This document shows positions 37,077 to 46,522 of a stretch of 64,000 bases of DNA, piece by piece (the stretch's first letter is position 1; each line of letters opens with the position of its first letter). Made by a program: the position numbers and the translations under genes. The DNA is from Rhizobium sp. Pop5 (GTDB lineage Bacteria > Pseudomonadota > Alphaproteobacteria > Rhizobiales > Rhizobiaceae). Location of the stretch: contig NZ_CP099399.1 of the NCBI RefSeq assembly GCF_024721175.1, forward strand, positions 3,428,001-3,492,000. The letters are read 5' to 3'. Below the pieces are notes generated by a model that was not told the origin of the DNA, searched no databases, and saw only the letters and a list, made by a program, of their open reading frames with translations.

Positions 37077-38129
37077 TTAAAGCCCCAGCATCCGCCGGTT
37101 GGCCGCCTGATCCGTGCCGCTGCCGGCGAAATCGTCGAAAGCTTTCTCGGTGACGCGGATGATATGGGCCGCTACGAACTCAGCCCCTTCGCGGGCCCCG
37201 TCCTCCGGATGCTTCAGCGCGCATTCCCATTCGACCACGGCCCAGCCGTCGAAATTGTTGGCCGTCATCTTTGAGAAGACCGCGCCGAAATCGACCTGGC
37301 CGTCGCCGAGCGAGCGGAAGCGGCCGGCGCGTTCGACCCAGCCCTGATAGCCGCCGTAAACGCCCTGACGCCCCGTCGGATTGAACTCCGCATCCTTGAC
37401 GTGGAACATCTTGATGCGGTCCTTGTAGATGTCGATATTGTCGAGATAATCGAGGCACTGCAGGACGTAGTGCGAGGGATCGTAGAGCATGTTGGCACGC
37501 GGATGGTTCTTCACCCGCTCCAGGAACATCTCGAAGGTGATGCCGTCATGCAGGTCTTCACCCGGATGGATTTCGTAGCAGACGTCGATACCGTTCTCAT
37601 CGGCATGGTTGAGGATCGGCGTCCAGCGGCGGGCAAGTTCGTCGAAGGCGGTCTCGACGAGGCCAGCCGGGCGCTGCGGCCAGGGATAGATGAAGGGCCA
37701 GGCAAGCGCGCCGGAGAAGGTTGCATGCGCCTTGAGGCCGAGGTTCTTCGATGCCGTCAACGCCATCTTGACCTGCTCGACCGCCCATTCCTGCCGCGCC
37801 TTCGGATTGCCACGCACCTCAGGTGCCGCAAACCCGTCGAAGGCCTCGTCATAAGCCGGATGAACGGCGACAAGCTGACCCTGCAGATGGGTCGAGAGCT
37901 CGGTGATCTCGATGCCGTTTTCGCGGGCCTTGCCGGCGAATTCGTCGCAATAATCCTTCGACGTGGCAGCCTTCTTCAGATCAATCAGCTGGCTCGCCCA
38001 GGTCGGCACCTGGACGCCCTTGTAACCGATGTCGGCAGCCCATTTGGTGATCGCGTCCCAGGAATTGAAAGGAGCGGTATCGCCCGCGAACTGGCCAAGG
38101 AAAAGGCCGGGGCCCTTGATCGTTTTCAT
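37077..38129 (-). CDS. Sugar phosphate isomerase/epimerase (xylose isomerase-like TIM barrel)
   Basis: The 350-residue protein is of the AP endonuclease 2 / xylose-isomerase-like TIM-barrel family: GYKGVQVPTW, HADENGIDVCYEIHPGEDLHDG, NMLYDPSHYVLQ and MFHVKDAEF carry the expected Glu, Asp and His metal ligands. The ATG at 38129 has GGGAGG before it; the frame open to 38201 is not used. Paired with the Gfo/Idh/MocA oxidoreductase, it suggests a pathway in which a sugar or inositol-like compound is oxidised and then isomerised. The precise reaction is unknown. Confidence 0.88.
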   Translation of the reverse strand: MKTIKGPGLFLGQFAGDTAPFNSWDAITKWAADIGYKGVQVPTWASQLIDLKKAATSKDYCDEFAGKARENGIEITELSTHLQGQLVAVHPAYDEAFDGFAAPEVRGNPKARQEWAVEQVKMALTASKNLGLKAHATFSGALAWPFIYPWPQRPAGLVETAFDELARRWTPILNHADENGIDVCYEIHPGEDLHDGITFEMFLERVKNHPRANMLYDPSHYVLQCLDYLDNIDIYKDRIKMFHVKDAEFNPTGRQGVYGGYQGWVERAGRFRSLGDGQVDFGAVFSKMTANNFDGWAVVEWECALKHPEDGAREGAEFVAAHIIRVTEKAFDDFAGSGTDQAANRRMLGL

Positions 38130-38330
38130 GTCAGATTCCTCCCTGAATATCGACCGTAAACGTTTCTGAAGAACTTGTAGCACGCAATTTTTCTGGAGCA
38201 AGACGCTTCTTTGCTTGCTGGCGTATTTGGCGTGAAGCCGGATGGGTATGGCTGCGAGCTAACCATGACGGACATTGTCGGGCAAGATGTACGTGCGGCA
38301 ATTTTCAACCGCCCGCCATCGGGAAAACAT

Positions 38331-38362
38331 AAAAAAATGCGCCCATCCTTTCGAATGGGCGC
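38331..38362 (-). terminator. Hairpin terminator after the binding-protein gene
   Basis: On the minus strand, GCGCCCAT and ATGGGCGC form an 8-bp stem (38339-38362) followed by a run of seven T (38331-38337 as A on plus). It lies 17 bases after the stop of the sugar-binding protein gene and before the epimerase gene, so it may separate the transporter from the enzymes or reduce read-through. Confidence 0.85.
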
Positions 38363-38378
38363 GCCTTCTGCAGCGGGA

Positions 38379-39326
38379 TCAGAACGGAGAATCCGGGAAG
38401 TAGAAGTCCTTGGCATTCTCCTTGGTGACGAGCGTCGCGTCGAGAATGTAGTTGCCGTGAACCGGGACTTGGTCATAGAGCGCAGCAGCCGTCAGTTCCA
38501 TCGCCGTGCCGACCATTGCCGGCGGATAGAGAACGTCGACCGGGATCAGCTTGTCGCCGTCCATGACCTTCTTGACCATGTCCTTGGAGCCGGCGCCAGC
38601 GACGACATACTTGATGTCGGTGCGCTTGGCCTGCTCGATCGCCTGGAGAACGCCGACCGCCATGTCGTCGTCCTGGCACCATACGACGTCGATCTTCGGG
38701 TACTTCGTCAGATAGTCCTGCATAACCTTGAAGGCGTCGTCGCGGTTCCAGTTGCCATACTGGCGGTCGAGAACCTTGACCTTGGAGCCGGCAATGCCCT
38801 TGTCGAAACCGTCCTGGCGCTGCTGGTCGATCGGGATCGGCAGGCCGCGGATGACGACGACTTCGGCGTCAGGCGTCTTTTCAGCAATATATTTGCCGGC
38901 GACTTCGCCGAGCGCCGGGTTGTTGCCGGCGACATAGAGGTCACGCACGGAATTGTCGTTACTACTAGGTGCACGGTCGACAAGCGCCACGAACTTGCCC
39001 TTGCCCTTGACTTCCTTGATGGCGTTGACAAGCGGATCCGGATCCGACGGCAGGATGACGAGCGCGTCGATGCCCTGCGTATCGAGGTCCTGCACGGCGT
39101 TTGCCTGTGTGGCGGCATCCGGCGAGGTCTTGACGATGACGTTCAGGCCCGGATGTTCGGCCATCAGCTTCTTGGCAATACGCTCGGCATGGAACACGAC
39201 GCCAGAGGTCCAGCCGTGATCGGCGGCCGGAATGGACACACCGATCGTGTAGTTCTTGTCCTGGGCGTAGGCTGCGCTGGCAAAAGCCACCCCCGCAACG
39301 GCCAGACCCAACATGAGCTTGCGCAT
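38379..39326 (-). CDS. Sugar ABC transporter periplasmic binding protein (ribose type)
   Basis: The 315-residue protein has a signal peptide (MRKLMLGLAVAGVAFASAAY, cleaved after AYA) and the periplasmic binding protein type I fold of RbsB-like proteins: IGVSIPAADHGWTSGV, GIDALVILPSDPD, GLPIPIDQQRQDGF and WCQDDDMAVGVLQA. It delivers a sugar to the permease encoded upstream on the same strand. The ligand is not evident; aromatic and charged positions are consistent with a monosaccharide or polyol. A hairpin terminator follows. Confidence 0.92.
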   Translation of the reverse strand: MRKLMLGLAVAGVAFASAAYAQDKNYTIGVSIPAADHGWTSGVVFHAERIAKKLMAEHPGLNVIVKTSPDAATQANAVQDLDTQGIDALVILPSDPDPLVNAIKEVKGKGKFVALVDRAPSSNDNSVRDLYVAGNNPALGEVAGKYIAEKTPDAEVVVIRGLPIPIDQQRQDGFDKGIAGSKVKVLDRQYGNWNRDDAFKVMQDYLTKYPKIDVVWCQDDDMAVGVLQAIEQAKRTDIKYVVAGAGSKDMVKKVMDGDKLIPVDVLYPPAMVGTAMELTAAALYDQVPVHGNYILDATLVTKENAKDFYFPDSPF

Positions 39327-39412
39327 GCTTATTTCCTCCCAAAAATATCAGGGACTTGTCCAATCCGAGCCGGGTGCCCTGTAAAGCCCGACCAATCCGA
39401 GAACCGTCTGCC

Positions 39413-39520
39413 TAGAGCATGTCTCGCAAAAGTGTGCAGTGGTTTTGCGATAAAGACATGCGTAAAAACAAAGACCTAAAGCGTGACAAGCGAATCTGAA
39501 AGATCGCGACACGCTTTAGG
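39413..39520. repeat. RIME-type palindromic repeat, copy B
   Basis: The same two-palindrome element as at 35406-35511: GCATGTC...GACATGC and AAAGCGTG...CACGCTTT. It fills the gap between the permease and binding-protein genes. The TAA stop of the permease gene (39516-39518, complementary strand) lies within its terminal inverted repeat. Confidence 0.82.
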
Positions 39521-40520
39521 ATTTGCGCACCAGCGACCGCTGCACCAGCATAGCGATGATGATGATCGCACCCTGGATCGCGCCGATGAGATACTCGCTG
39601 ATGAAGTTCGACAGCAGCATGATGTTGCCGACGAGTTCGAGAATGAAGGCACCGCAGATCGTGCCCCAGACACGGCCGGCGCCACCCTTGAGAGCCGTGC
39701 CGCCAACGACGACAGCGGTAATCGCCTGCAGCTCCCACAGGATGCCTGTTGTTGCCGAGGTAGAGCCGAGACGCGGCACATAAAGCAGTACCGCGATCGC
39801 CACACAGAGACCCTGGATCACGAAGGCAATGGTGCGCACCCGATTGACGGCAATGCCCGAATAGCGCGCGACGTCGCTGTTCGAGCCGACTGCCACGACA
39901 TGGCGGCCGTAACGCGTGCGATACAGGATGAAGGCCGCGATCGCGGTCACGACGAGGATCACCACGATCGGAACCGGGATGCCGAGGATGTTGCCGAAAT
40001 AGGCCGGACGGTAGAGCGTCTGGATTTCGCTCGAGCGCAACGTGATCGCGCCGCCCTGCGACAGCCATGTGGTCAGACCGCGAAAAATGCCCATGGTGCC
40101 GAGCGTAGCAATGAAAGGTTCGATCTTCCCGACAGTGGTGATGAGGCCGTTGGCGAGGCCGCAAAGCGCCCCTGCAACGACGGTAAAGGCCGCGGCAGCC
40201 GTCAGCATCAGCACCGGGTCGGCAATGACGCCGGAATTGATGAGCAGGATCATCAGGCTGGCGACGAAGGCCACCATCGAGCCGACGGAAAGGTCGAGAT
40301 CTCCGGCGGAGATCACGAAGGTTGCGCCGACGGCGATAATGGCGATGAAAGCGCAGCGCGTCGCAACGTTGGCAAGATTGGTGATGCCGATGAAATTCGG
40401 ATTGACCAGTGCACCGACGATCAGAAGCAAGGCCAAGGCGGCAAACGGGGCAACCGCGCGCAGATCGACGTCACGCCAGGACCTGCGCCGGATTTCCCTG
40501 GTCTCCTCGTTAACACTCAT
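39516..40520 (-). CDS. Sugar ABC transporter permease (RbsC type)
   Basis: The 334-residue protein has about nine to ten membrane spans and RbsC-type signatures: ISAGDLDLSVGSMVAF, FIATLGTMGIFRGL and GTALKGGAGRVWGTICGAFIL. The ATG at 40520 (MSVNEETRE) is my choice; a TTG two codons earlier is closer to the GGGAGG site and cannot be excluded. It works with the double ATPase encoded upstream and the binding protein downstream. The final codons run into a RIME-type repeat, which supplies the stop. Confidence 0.91.
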   Translation of the reverse strand: MSVNEETREIRRRSWRDVDLRAVAPFAALALLLIVGALVNPNFIGITNLANVATRCAFIAIIAVGATFVISAGDLDLSVGSMVAFVASLMILLINSGVIADPVLMLTAAAAFTVVAGALCGLANGLITTVGKIEPFIATLGTMGIFRGLTTWLSQGGAITLRSSEIQTLYRPAYFGNILGIPVPIVVILVVTAIAAFILYRTRYGRHVVAVGSNSDVARYSGIAVNRVRTIAFVIQGLCVAIAVLLYVPRLGSTSATTGILWELQAITAVVVGGTALKGGAGRVWGTICGAFILELVGNIMLLSNFISEYLIGAIQGAIIIIAMLVQRSLVRKS

Positions 40521-40658
40521 GTCCAAAACCAACCTCCCGTCCCAGAACCTCTGGGCACCTTATCCATTTTCCGCTTCGGCGAAGTCCCGCTGCGCCCTCA
40601 TCTTTGTTCCGTGCATGTCGTCCTCCCAAAACCGCGGCACACTTTTGGGCGACATGCG

Positions 40659-42185
40659 TCAGGCGGCCGCCTTCCTTTTGAGGCCGGCGGCGTAGCGCAT
40701 GATCTCCTGCTCGGAAATCTCGTCTCCCTCGAGCACGCCGACGATATGCCCTTCGCGCATCACCACCACCCGCGTGCAGAGGCCGATGACTTCAGGCATC
40801 TCCGACGAAACGACGATGATCGACCGGCCGTCCCGGGCGAGCGCCGAGATGAAATGATAGATCTGCTGCTTGGTGCCGACATCGATGCCGCGCGTCGGCT
40901 CGTCGATGATGATGATGTCAGGATCGGTCTCCATGACCTTGGCGAGCAGCAGCTTCTGCTGGTTTCCGCCCGACATGCGGCCGGCGACGATATTGGTGTC
41001 GCGCACCCTGATGTCAAAACGGCGTTTGGCCTTCGCCAGGGCGGCTGCCTCGCTGCTCGGGCTGAGATAGCCATGGCGCGAATGCCTTCCGAGCGATTGC
41101 AGGGTCAGATTGGTCGCCATGCCGGAGCGCAGCAGCAGGCCCTTCGATTTGCGGTCCTTGGTCATGTAGGCGAGCCCGCAGCGATTGGCCGCATGCACGT
41201 CACCCGAAGGAACCGCCTCCCCCTTGATGACCACCTCGCCTTCGAGACGGGTCCGCAACCCCGCGATCGCCTCCATCAGCTCTGTCCGGCCGGAGCCGAT
41301 CAGGCCGGAGAAGCCGATGATCTCGCCCTTGCGGACCTCGAAGCTCGCATCCCTGACATAGCCGGTCGAAACCGAAGAGACTCTGAGAACGACCTCCTCG
41401 TCGACATCGGGCTCGACCTTGGCCGGATAGAGGCTGGAAAGCTCGCGACCGACCATCAGCTGCGCGATCGATTCACCGTCCAGAATGGATGTCGGCGACG
41501 TCTTGATCCACTGGCCGTCGCGCAGGACCGTGACCCGGTCGGTCAGCTCCATCACCTCGTCGAGTTTGTGGGAAACGAAGACGAAGCTGGTGCCCTGGTC
41601 GCGCAGCTTGCGGACCTGCTTGAAGAGCATGCTGATCTCTTCCCGTGACAGGACGGCGGTCGGCTCATCCATGAACACCACGCGCGCATCGCGGCTGATC
41701 GCCTTGGCGATCTCGACCATCTGCTTGTCGGCGATGGAAAGTGTACTGATCAGTGCATTCTCGTCGACATGCGAACCGAGCACGTCGAGAACCTTGCGCG
41801 TCTCGGAACGCATGTATTTGCGGTCGAGCAAGCCGAAACGGGTGACCTCGCGCCCCAGGAAAAGGCTCTCCGTCACGGTCAGATGTTCGGCCAGGTTGAA
41901 TTCTTGATGGATGATAACGATGCCGAGCGCTTCCGCACCACCATTGGGCGGCAGCACGACAGGCTGGCCGTCGAGCAGGATCTCGCCGGAACTCGGCTGC
42001 TCGAAACCCGACAGCACCTTGACGAGCGTGGATTTGCCGGCGCCATTCTCCCCCATGAGGGCGTGGATTTCGCCGGGGCGAAGATCGAAGTTCACGCTGA
42101 AAAGGACCTGCACGCCGCTGAAGGATTTGCAGATGCGCCTGGCGGACAGCACCACGGGCGCGGTGTCGGCGATTTCCACGGTCAT
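40659..42185 (-). CDS. Sugar ABC transporter ATP-binding protein, two-domain (RbsA/XylG type)
   Basis: The 508-residue protein has two ATPase halves. The first has Walker A GENGAGKST and FMDEPTAVLS; the second has the degenerate GLIGSGRTELMEA, signature MSGGNQQKLLLAK and IIDEPTRGIDVG, as normal for RbsA/XylG-like proteins. GGGGGAGG precedes two adjacent ATG codons; the second, at 42185, is better spaced. It is the first gene of the transporter operon and faces the divergent LacI gene across a region with a twin operator. Confidence 0.92.
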   Translation of the reverse strand: MTVEIADTAPVVLSARRICKSFSGVQVLFSVNFDLRPGEIHALMGENGAGKSTLVKVLSGFEQPSSGEILLDGQPVVLPPNGGAEALGIVIIHQEFNLAEHLTVTESLFLGREVTRFGLLDRKYMRSETRKVLDVLGSHVDENALISTLSIADKQMVEIAKAISRDARVVFMDEPTAVLSREEISMLFKQVRKLRDQGTSFVFVSHKLDEVMELTDRVTVLRDGQWIKTSPTSILDGESIAQLMVGRELSSLYPAKVEPDVDEEVVLRVSSVSTGYVRDASFEVRKGEIIGFSGLIGSGRTELMEAIAGLRTRLEGEVVIKGEAVPSGDVHAANRCGLAYMTKDRKSKGLLLRSGMATNLTLQSLGRHSRHGYLSPSSEAAALAKAKRRFDIRVRDTNIVAGRMSGGNQQKLLLAKVMETDPDIIIIDEPTRGIDVGTKQQIYHFISALARDGRSIIVVSSEMPEVIGLCTRVVVMREGHIVGVLEGDEISEQEIMRYAAGLKRKAAA

Positions 42186-42330
42186 CATGCCTCCCCCAGG
42201 AAGCGCTATATGCCGGCTACCCGCCCGGCGACGCTCCCTCACCTTGAACTAGTGCACATTCCCCTTCTGAAAACCGCCTCCGGTCTTCAAAGTGCCATGC
42301 ACTCGCGGCTCCCGTCCGCTTTGACCTTTG

Positions 42331-42365
42331 TGTAAACCTTTACATCACCTATGTAAAGGTTTACA
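42331..42365. promoter_or_regulatory. Twin LacI-type operator
   Basis: Two palindromes, TGTAAACCTTTACA (42331-42344) and TGTAAAGGTTTACA (42352-42365), each fit the LacI-family consensus TGTAAA-NN-TTTACA. Their centres are 21 bases apart, two helical turns, and the whole block is itself an inverted repeat of 15-bp arms around CACCT. It lies between the divergent sugar ABC operon and the LacI gene and is the obvious target of that regulator. Confidence 0.85.
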
Positions 42366-42457
42366 TGGTGGATTTACGCAGAACCGTCGAAGCCTGCCTT
42401 TGACCTATCGGCAAGTCTGTGTAGTGTCGCGGCGAAGACAGCCCCAAGGCAGAGCCA

Positions 42458-43489
42458 GTGTCGAATTCTACGCCCGCAACAATCGAAGACGTCGCCCGGA
42501 TCGCCGAGGTCTCCATCGCGACGGTTTCCCGGGCGATCCACATGCCGGAGAAGGTCGCCAACTCGACGCGGCTCAAGGTCAACCAGGCGATCGCCATCAC
42601 CGGCTATACGACCAATGCCATGGCGCGCAGCCTGAGGCTCGGCCGCTCCAACATGATCCTCGTGGTGGCGCCCGATATCGGCGATCCCAACTTCTCCAAC
42701 ATTCTCGTCGGACTGGAGAACGAGGCGCGCGCCCATGGCTACGGCATCCTGATCGGCCACACCCAGAACGATGCTCAGCGGGGCCTCGAATATCTGAAGT
42801 TCTTCAATTCCAATCAGGCCGCCGGCCTGATCCTCTTCACCGGCATCCTCCCCTTCGGCCACCAGACGATGACCGCCCGGCTGCCGCCGAGCGTCGGCGT
42901 TTTCGAACCGGTCTTCAACGGCGGCATTCCCTATGTCGGCGTCGATGACACCGAGGGCGCGCGAAAGGCCGTGGACCTGCTGCTGGCCGAGGGACATCGC
43001 AAGATCGCCTTCATCGGCGATTCCCGCACCCGGCTCGCCTACACCAGGCGCCGCATGGGTTACGATGCCGGCCTGGACGCCGCCGGCGTCCCGCCAGACA
43101 CCAGGATCGTGCTCGAAGGCGACGGCACCATCGAAAGCGGACGACATGCGGTCGAACAGCTTTTCATGCGCGACACGCTTCCGACCGCCTTCATGTGCGT
43201 CAACGACCAGACCGCGATCGGCGTCATGGTCGGGCTTGGCGCGCGAGGTTACGATATTCCCCGGGATTTCTCGGTGACGGGCTTCGATGACGTGCCGCAG
43301 GCCGTCTTCATCTCGCCGTCGCTGACCACGATCCGCCAGCCACGAACGGCGATCGGCAAACAGGCGATGGCGCTGCTGCTGGAACTCCTGTCCGACGGCC
43401 GGCCGGCCGAAACGGAAATTCTGCTGAGGCCGGATCTGGTGGTGCGAAATTCAGTTTCCGCACCGTCGCGCAACTGGTTGAAGCGTTGA
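42458..43489 (+). CDS. LacI-family transcription regulator of the sugar ABC operon
   Basis: The 343-residue protein has the LacI helix-turn-helix ATIEDVARIAEVSIATVSRA (residues 7-26) and hinge TNAMARSLRLGRS, then a sugar-binding domain (VVAPDIGDPNFSNILVG onward). It starts at a GTG. It is transcribed away from the two-domain ATPase gene, and the 272 bases between contain the twin operator at 42331-42365. I infer a repressor of the transporter operon released by its sugar, or by a derivative. Confidence 0.9.
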   Translation: MSNSTPATIEDVARIAEVSIATVSRAIHMPEKVANSTRLKVNQAIAITGYTTNAMARSLRLGRSNMILVVAPDIGDPNFSNILVGLENEARAHGYGILIGHTQNDAQRGLEYLKFFNSNQAAGLILFTGILPFGHQTMTARLPPSVGVFEPVFNGGIPYVGVDDTEGARKAVDLLLAEGHRKIAFIGDSRTRLAYTRRRMGYDAGLDAAGVPPDTRIVLEGDGTIESGRHAVEQLFMRDTLPTAFMCVNDQTAIGVMVGLGARGYDIPRDFSVTGFDDVPQAVFISPSLTTIRQPRTAIGKQAMALLLELLSDGRPAETEILLRPDLVVRNSVSAPSRNWLKR

Positions 43490-43547
43490 GCCGGCAGTAG
43501 CGGCCGGAAGAATAGCGCCGGCGACCCATGGCCGCCGGCGCCTGTCA

Positions 43548-44858
43548 TCAGACGTAACGATTGACGACGTTCTCGAGCAGTTCCTGCCTGCCGGATCTCG
43601 GCTGCGGATTGACGTCCTTGCTTTCGACCCAGTTCGTGATCTCGTCCAGCGAATATTCGCCGCGGAAGAGCTTCTGCGCCTCGGCCGATTCCCAGCCGGC
43701 GTAACGATCGGCGAGCGGCTGCGACAGAGCCTTGTCCTCGATCATCCTGGCGGCTGCCTTCAGGCCGCGGGCACAGCAATCCATACCGCCGATATGGCCG
43801 ATCAGCAGATCAGCCGGGTCGAGCGACTGGCGGCGCAGCTTCGCATCGAAGTTGGTGCCGCCGGTCTTGAAGCCGCCGCCTGCCAGAACGTGGTAATAGG
43901 CGAGCGCCATCTCGGGAACGTTGTTCGGGAACTGGTCGGTATCCCAGCCGGACTGGTAGTCGTTGCGGTTCATGTCGATCGAGCCGAAAATACCGAGCGC
44001 ATTGGCCAGCGCCAGCTCGTGCTCGAAGGAATGACCGGCAAGGATCGCATGGCCCTGCTCGATATTGACCTTCACCTCGTTTTCGAGACCGTGCTTCTTG
44101 AGGAAGCCGTAGACGGTCGCGACGTCGTAGTCATACTGATGCTTGGTCGGCTCCTGCGGCTTCGGCTCGATCAGGATCGTGCCCTTGAAGCCGATCTTGT
44201 GCTTGTATTCGACGACGAGGTTGAGGAAGCGGCCGAGCTGGTCGAGCTCGCGCTTGAGATCCGTGTTGAGCAGCGTCTCGTAGCCTTCGCGGCCGCCCCA
44301 GAGCACGTAGTTCTCACCGCCGAGCTTCTGCGTGGCATCGATGCAGGTCTTCACCGTCGCGGCTGCGAAAGCGAAGACATCGGGATCCGGATTGGTCGCC
44401 GCACCCGACATGTAGCGTCGGTTGGAGAAGAGGTTCGCCGTGCCCCAGAGCAGCTTGGTGCCGGTTGCGGCCTGCTTCTCGGCAAAATAGTCGACGATCT
44501 CGTTGAGGTTCTTGGTGTTCTCGGCAAAGTTCTTGCCTTCCGGGCGCACGTCGGCGTCGTGGAAGCAGTAGTAGGGCGCACCGAGCAGCGAGAAGAATTC
44601 GAAGGCGACGTCGGCCTTGAGCTTTGCAGCCTTCATCGTGTCTTCGAACCAGGGGCGCAGGAAGGTCTGGCCGCCGAAGGGATCGCCGCCCGGCCAGGTG
44701 AAGGTGTGCCAATAGGCCACCGCAAAACGCAGATGGTCTTCCATGCGCTTGCCGAGGACGATCTCGTCCGGCTGGTAATAGCGGAAGGCCAGCGGATTGG
44801 TGCTGTCCGGCCCCTCGTACTTTATTTTCTGGATATCGCCGAAAAATCCGGTGCTCAT
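43548..44858 (-). CDS. xylA: Xylose isomerase
   Basis: The 436-residue protein is a class II xylose isomerase. Metal and substrate residues appear in [13 protein letters not shown] (catalytic His), [49 protein letters not shown] and [19 protein letters not shown]. It converts D-xylose to D-xylulose. AAGGAG precedes the ATG. The xylulokinase gene lies upstream on the same strand with a 190-base gap filled by a repeat. A GC-rich hairpin (43515-43541) without T run follows the gene. Confidence 0.96.
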   Translation of the reverse strand: MSTGFFGDIQKIKYEGPDSTNPLAFRYYQPDEIVLGKRMEDHLRFAVAYWHTFTWPGGDPFGGQTFLRPWFEDTMKAAKLKADVAFEFFSLLGAPYYCFHDADVRPEGKNFAENTKNLNEIVDYFAEKQAATGTKLLWGTANLFSNRRYMSGAATNPDPDVFAFAAATVKTCIDATQKLGGENYVLWGGREGYETLLNTDLKRELDQLGRFLNLVVEYKHKIGFKGTILIEPKPQEPTKHQYDYDVATVYGFLKKHGLENEVKVNIEQGHAILAGHSFEHELALANALGIFGSIDMNRNDYQSGWDTDQFPNNVPEMALAYYHVLAGGGFKTGGTNFDAKLRRQSLDPADLLIGHIGGMDCCARGLKAAARMIEDKALSQPLADRYAGWESAEAQKLFRGEYSLDEITNWVESKDVNPQPRSGRQELLENVVNRYV

Positions 44859-44920
44859 ACTGGGTCTCCTTGGGTTCGTATCTTTTCGAAGTTCTCAGTC
44901 GTTGGTCTACGCCAGAGGCC

Positions 44921-45033
44921 CCCTCATCCGCCTGCCGGCACCTTCTCCCCGAGGGGAGAAGAGACGGGTTGCAGCGCCTCTTTTTCCTTCTCCCCTCGGG
45001 GAGAAGGTGGCCCGAAGGGTCGGATGAGGGGGC
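44921..45033. repeat. Mosaic palindromic repeat between xylB and xylA
   Basis: The gap carries CCCCTCATCCG at one end and CGGATGAGGGGG at the other, with CCTTCTCCCC / GGGGAGAAGG palindromes inside. The segment 45000-45027 is identical to 36927-36954 in the oxidoreductase-epimerase gap. It is a dispersed repeat lying inside the probable xylB-xylA transcript. Confidence 0.8.
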
Positions 45034-45048
45034 CACAGGCTCCAGTTC

Positions 45049-46503
45049 TCAATGCGCCAGCGACTTGATCGCCGGATAAAGCGCCCGGTAGCGCTTATAG
45101 GCATCCTCATAAGCACCGCTCAGCGCCGTTGCCGGCTCGATCGTCCCTGCCGTCACCGGCGGCGTGCAGACTGCGATCGGGTCCGCGCCCGTTGCCGCGA
45201 TCAGGCCGAGGCGTGCTGCGCCGAAGGCTGCGCCAAAATCGCCATCAGCGGGCAGATCGACCGGAACGCCGAGCGCGGTCGCGATCGAGGCCAGCCAGTA
45301 ACGCGAGCGCGAACCGCCGCCGATCGCCGTGACGCGGGAGATGCCGGTACCGGCCGAACGCAACGCTTCGAGATTGTCGCGGATGGCGAAGGCCACGCCT
45401 TCGAGTACGGCCTGGGTTAGCACGACGCGGCTGCTTTCATGTTCGAGGCCGATGAAGGCGCCGCGAATGACGGCATCATTATGCGGCGTGCGTTCGCCTG
45501 AGAGGTAAGGCAGGAAGGTGACGCCGGTGGGCGCCTTCAGCGTTTCGCCGAGTTCGCCGGTGAGATCAGCCGCCGACTTGCCGGTGACGCCGGAGTGCCA
45601 GTTGAGCGCGTCGGTGGCCGACAGGATGACGCCCATCTGGTGCCAGGTGTTCGGCAGCGCGTGGCAGAAGGCATGCACGGCGCTTTCGGGCTTCGGCAGA
45701 TAGGAGCCGTTGGCAGCAAAAAGCACGCCCGACGTACCGAGCGAGACGAAGGCGGCGCCATCGCTGACTGTACCCATGCCGCAGGCCGAAGCCGCGTTGT
45801 CGCCCGCACCGCCGGCAACGACGACCGTCCCGGAGATACCCCATTGCGCCGCCAGTTCAGGCCGCAGCGTGCCGGCCTGTTCTGTACCCTCGACAAGCGC
45901 CGGCATCTGTTCTTCCGAAAGGTGGGTGGCGGCAAGCAGTTCAGAGGACCATGCGCGCTTGCCGGTGTCGAGCCAGGAGGTACCGGCCGAATCCGACATT
46001 TCAGAGAGATACTCGCCGGTCAGCCAAAGACGCAGATAGTCCTTCGGCAACAGAACCTTGGCGATCTTGGCGAAGATTTCGGGCTCGTGCTTCTCGACCC
46101 AGGCGAGCTTCGGCGCAGTGAAGCCCGGGAAGACGATGTTGCCGGTAAGCGCGCGGAAGCGCGGATCGGCATCGAGGGCTGCGGCCTCGACGTAGCTGCG
46201 CGTATCGTTCCACAGGATACAGGGGCGCAGCACCTTGTCGGAGGCATCGATGAGCGTCGCACCATGCATCTGCCCGGAAAGGCCGATGCCCTTGACCGCG
46301 GCGAACTCCTTGGGATGTTTTGCCTTGAGGCCGGCTACGGCCTCTTCCGTGGCGCGCACCCAGTGGGCCGGCTCCTGCTCCGACCAGCCGGAATGCGGAC
46401 GCGAGACGTCGAGCGAACCATTGGCGGAGCCGACGATCTTCTGATCGCCGTCGATCAGCATCGCCTTGACGCCGGAGGTTCCGAGATCGAGACCGAGATA
46501 CAT
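45049..46503 (-). CDS. xylB: Xylulokinase
   Basis: The 484-residue protein is an FGGY-family sugar kinase: N-terminal phosphate loop DLGTSGVKAMLIDGD (about 5-19), catalytic-side GLSGQMHGATL, VFPGFTAPKLAWVEKH, GERTPHNDAVIRGAF and the adenosine site AIGGGSRSRYWLASIA. GLSGQMHG identifies the xylulokinase group. It phosphorylates D-xylulose for the pentose phosphate pathway. It follows a LacI-family gene by 19 bases and precedes xylA, so the three probably form one operon. Confidence 0.95.
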   Translation of the reverse strand: MYLGLDLGTSGVKAMLIDGDQKIVGSANGSLDVSRPHSGWSEQEPAHWVRATEEAVAGLKAKHPKEFAAVKGIGLSGQMHGATLIDASDKVLRPCILWNDTRSYVEAAALDADPRFRALTGNIVFPGFTAPKLAWVEKHEPEIFAKIAKVLLPKDYLRLWLTGEYLSEMSDSAGTSWLDTGKRAWSSELLAATHLSEEQMPALVEGTEQAGTLRPELAAQWGISGTVVVAGGAGDNAASACGMGTVSDGAAFVSLGTSGVLFAANGSYLPKPESAVHAFCHALPNTWHQMGVILSATDALNWHSGVTGKSAADLTGELGETLKAPTGVTFLPYLSGERTPHNDAVIRGAFIGLEHESSRVVLTQAVLEGVAFAIRDNLEALRSAGTGISRVTAIGGGSRSRYWLASIATALGVPVDLPADGDFGAAFGAARLGLIAATGADPIAVCTPPVTAGTIEPATALSGAYEDAYKRYRALYPAIKSLAH

Positions 46504-46522
46504 CTGGTATTCTCCTTTGCCG

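Noticed and set aside
39483..41648. 721-codon plus-strand frame opposite the sugar ABC genes
   Set aside because: It is the shadow of the permease and ATPase genes, has no recognisable domain and no good start.
43515..43541. Rho-independent terminator between the LacI gene and xylA
   Set aside because: A 9-bp GC-rich stem exists, but there is no T run on either side, so I do not call it a terminator.
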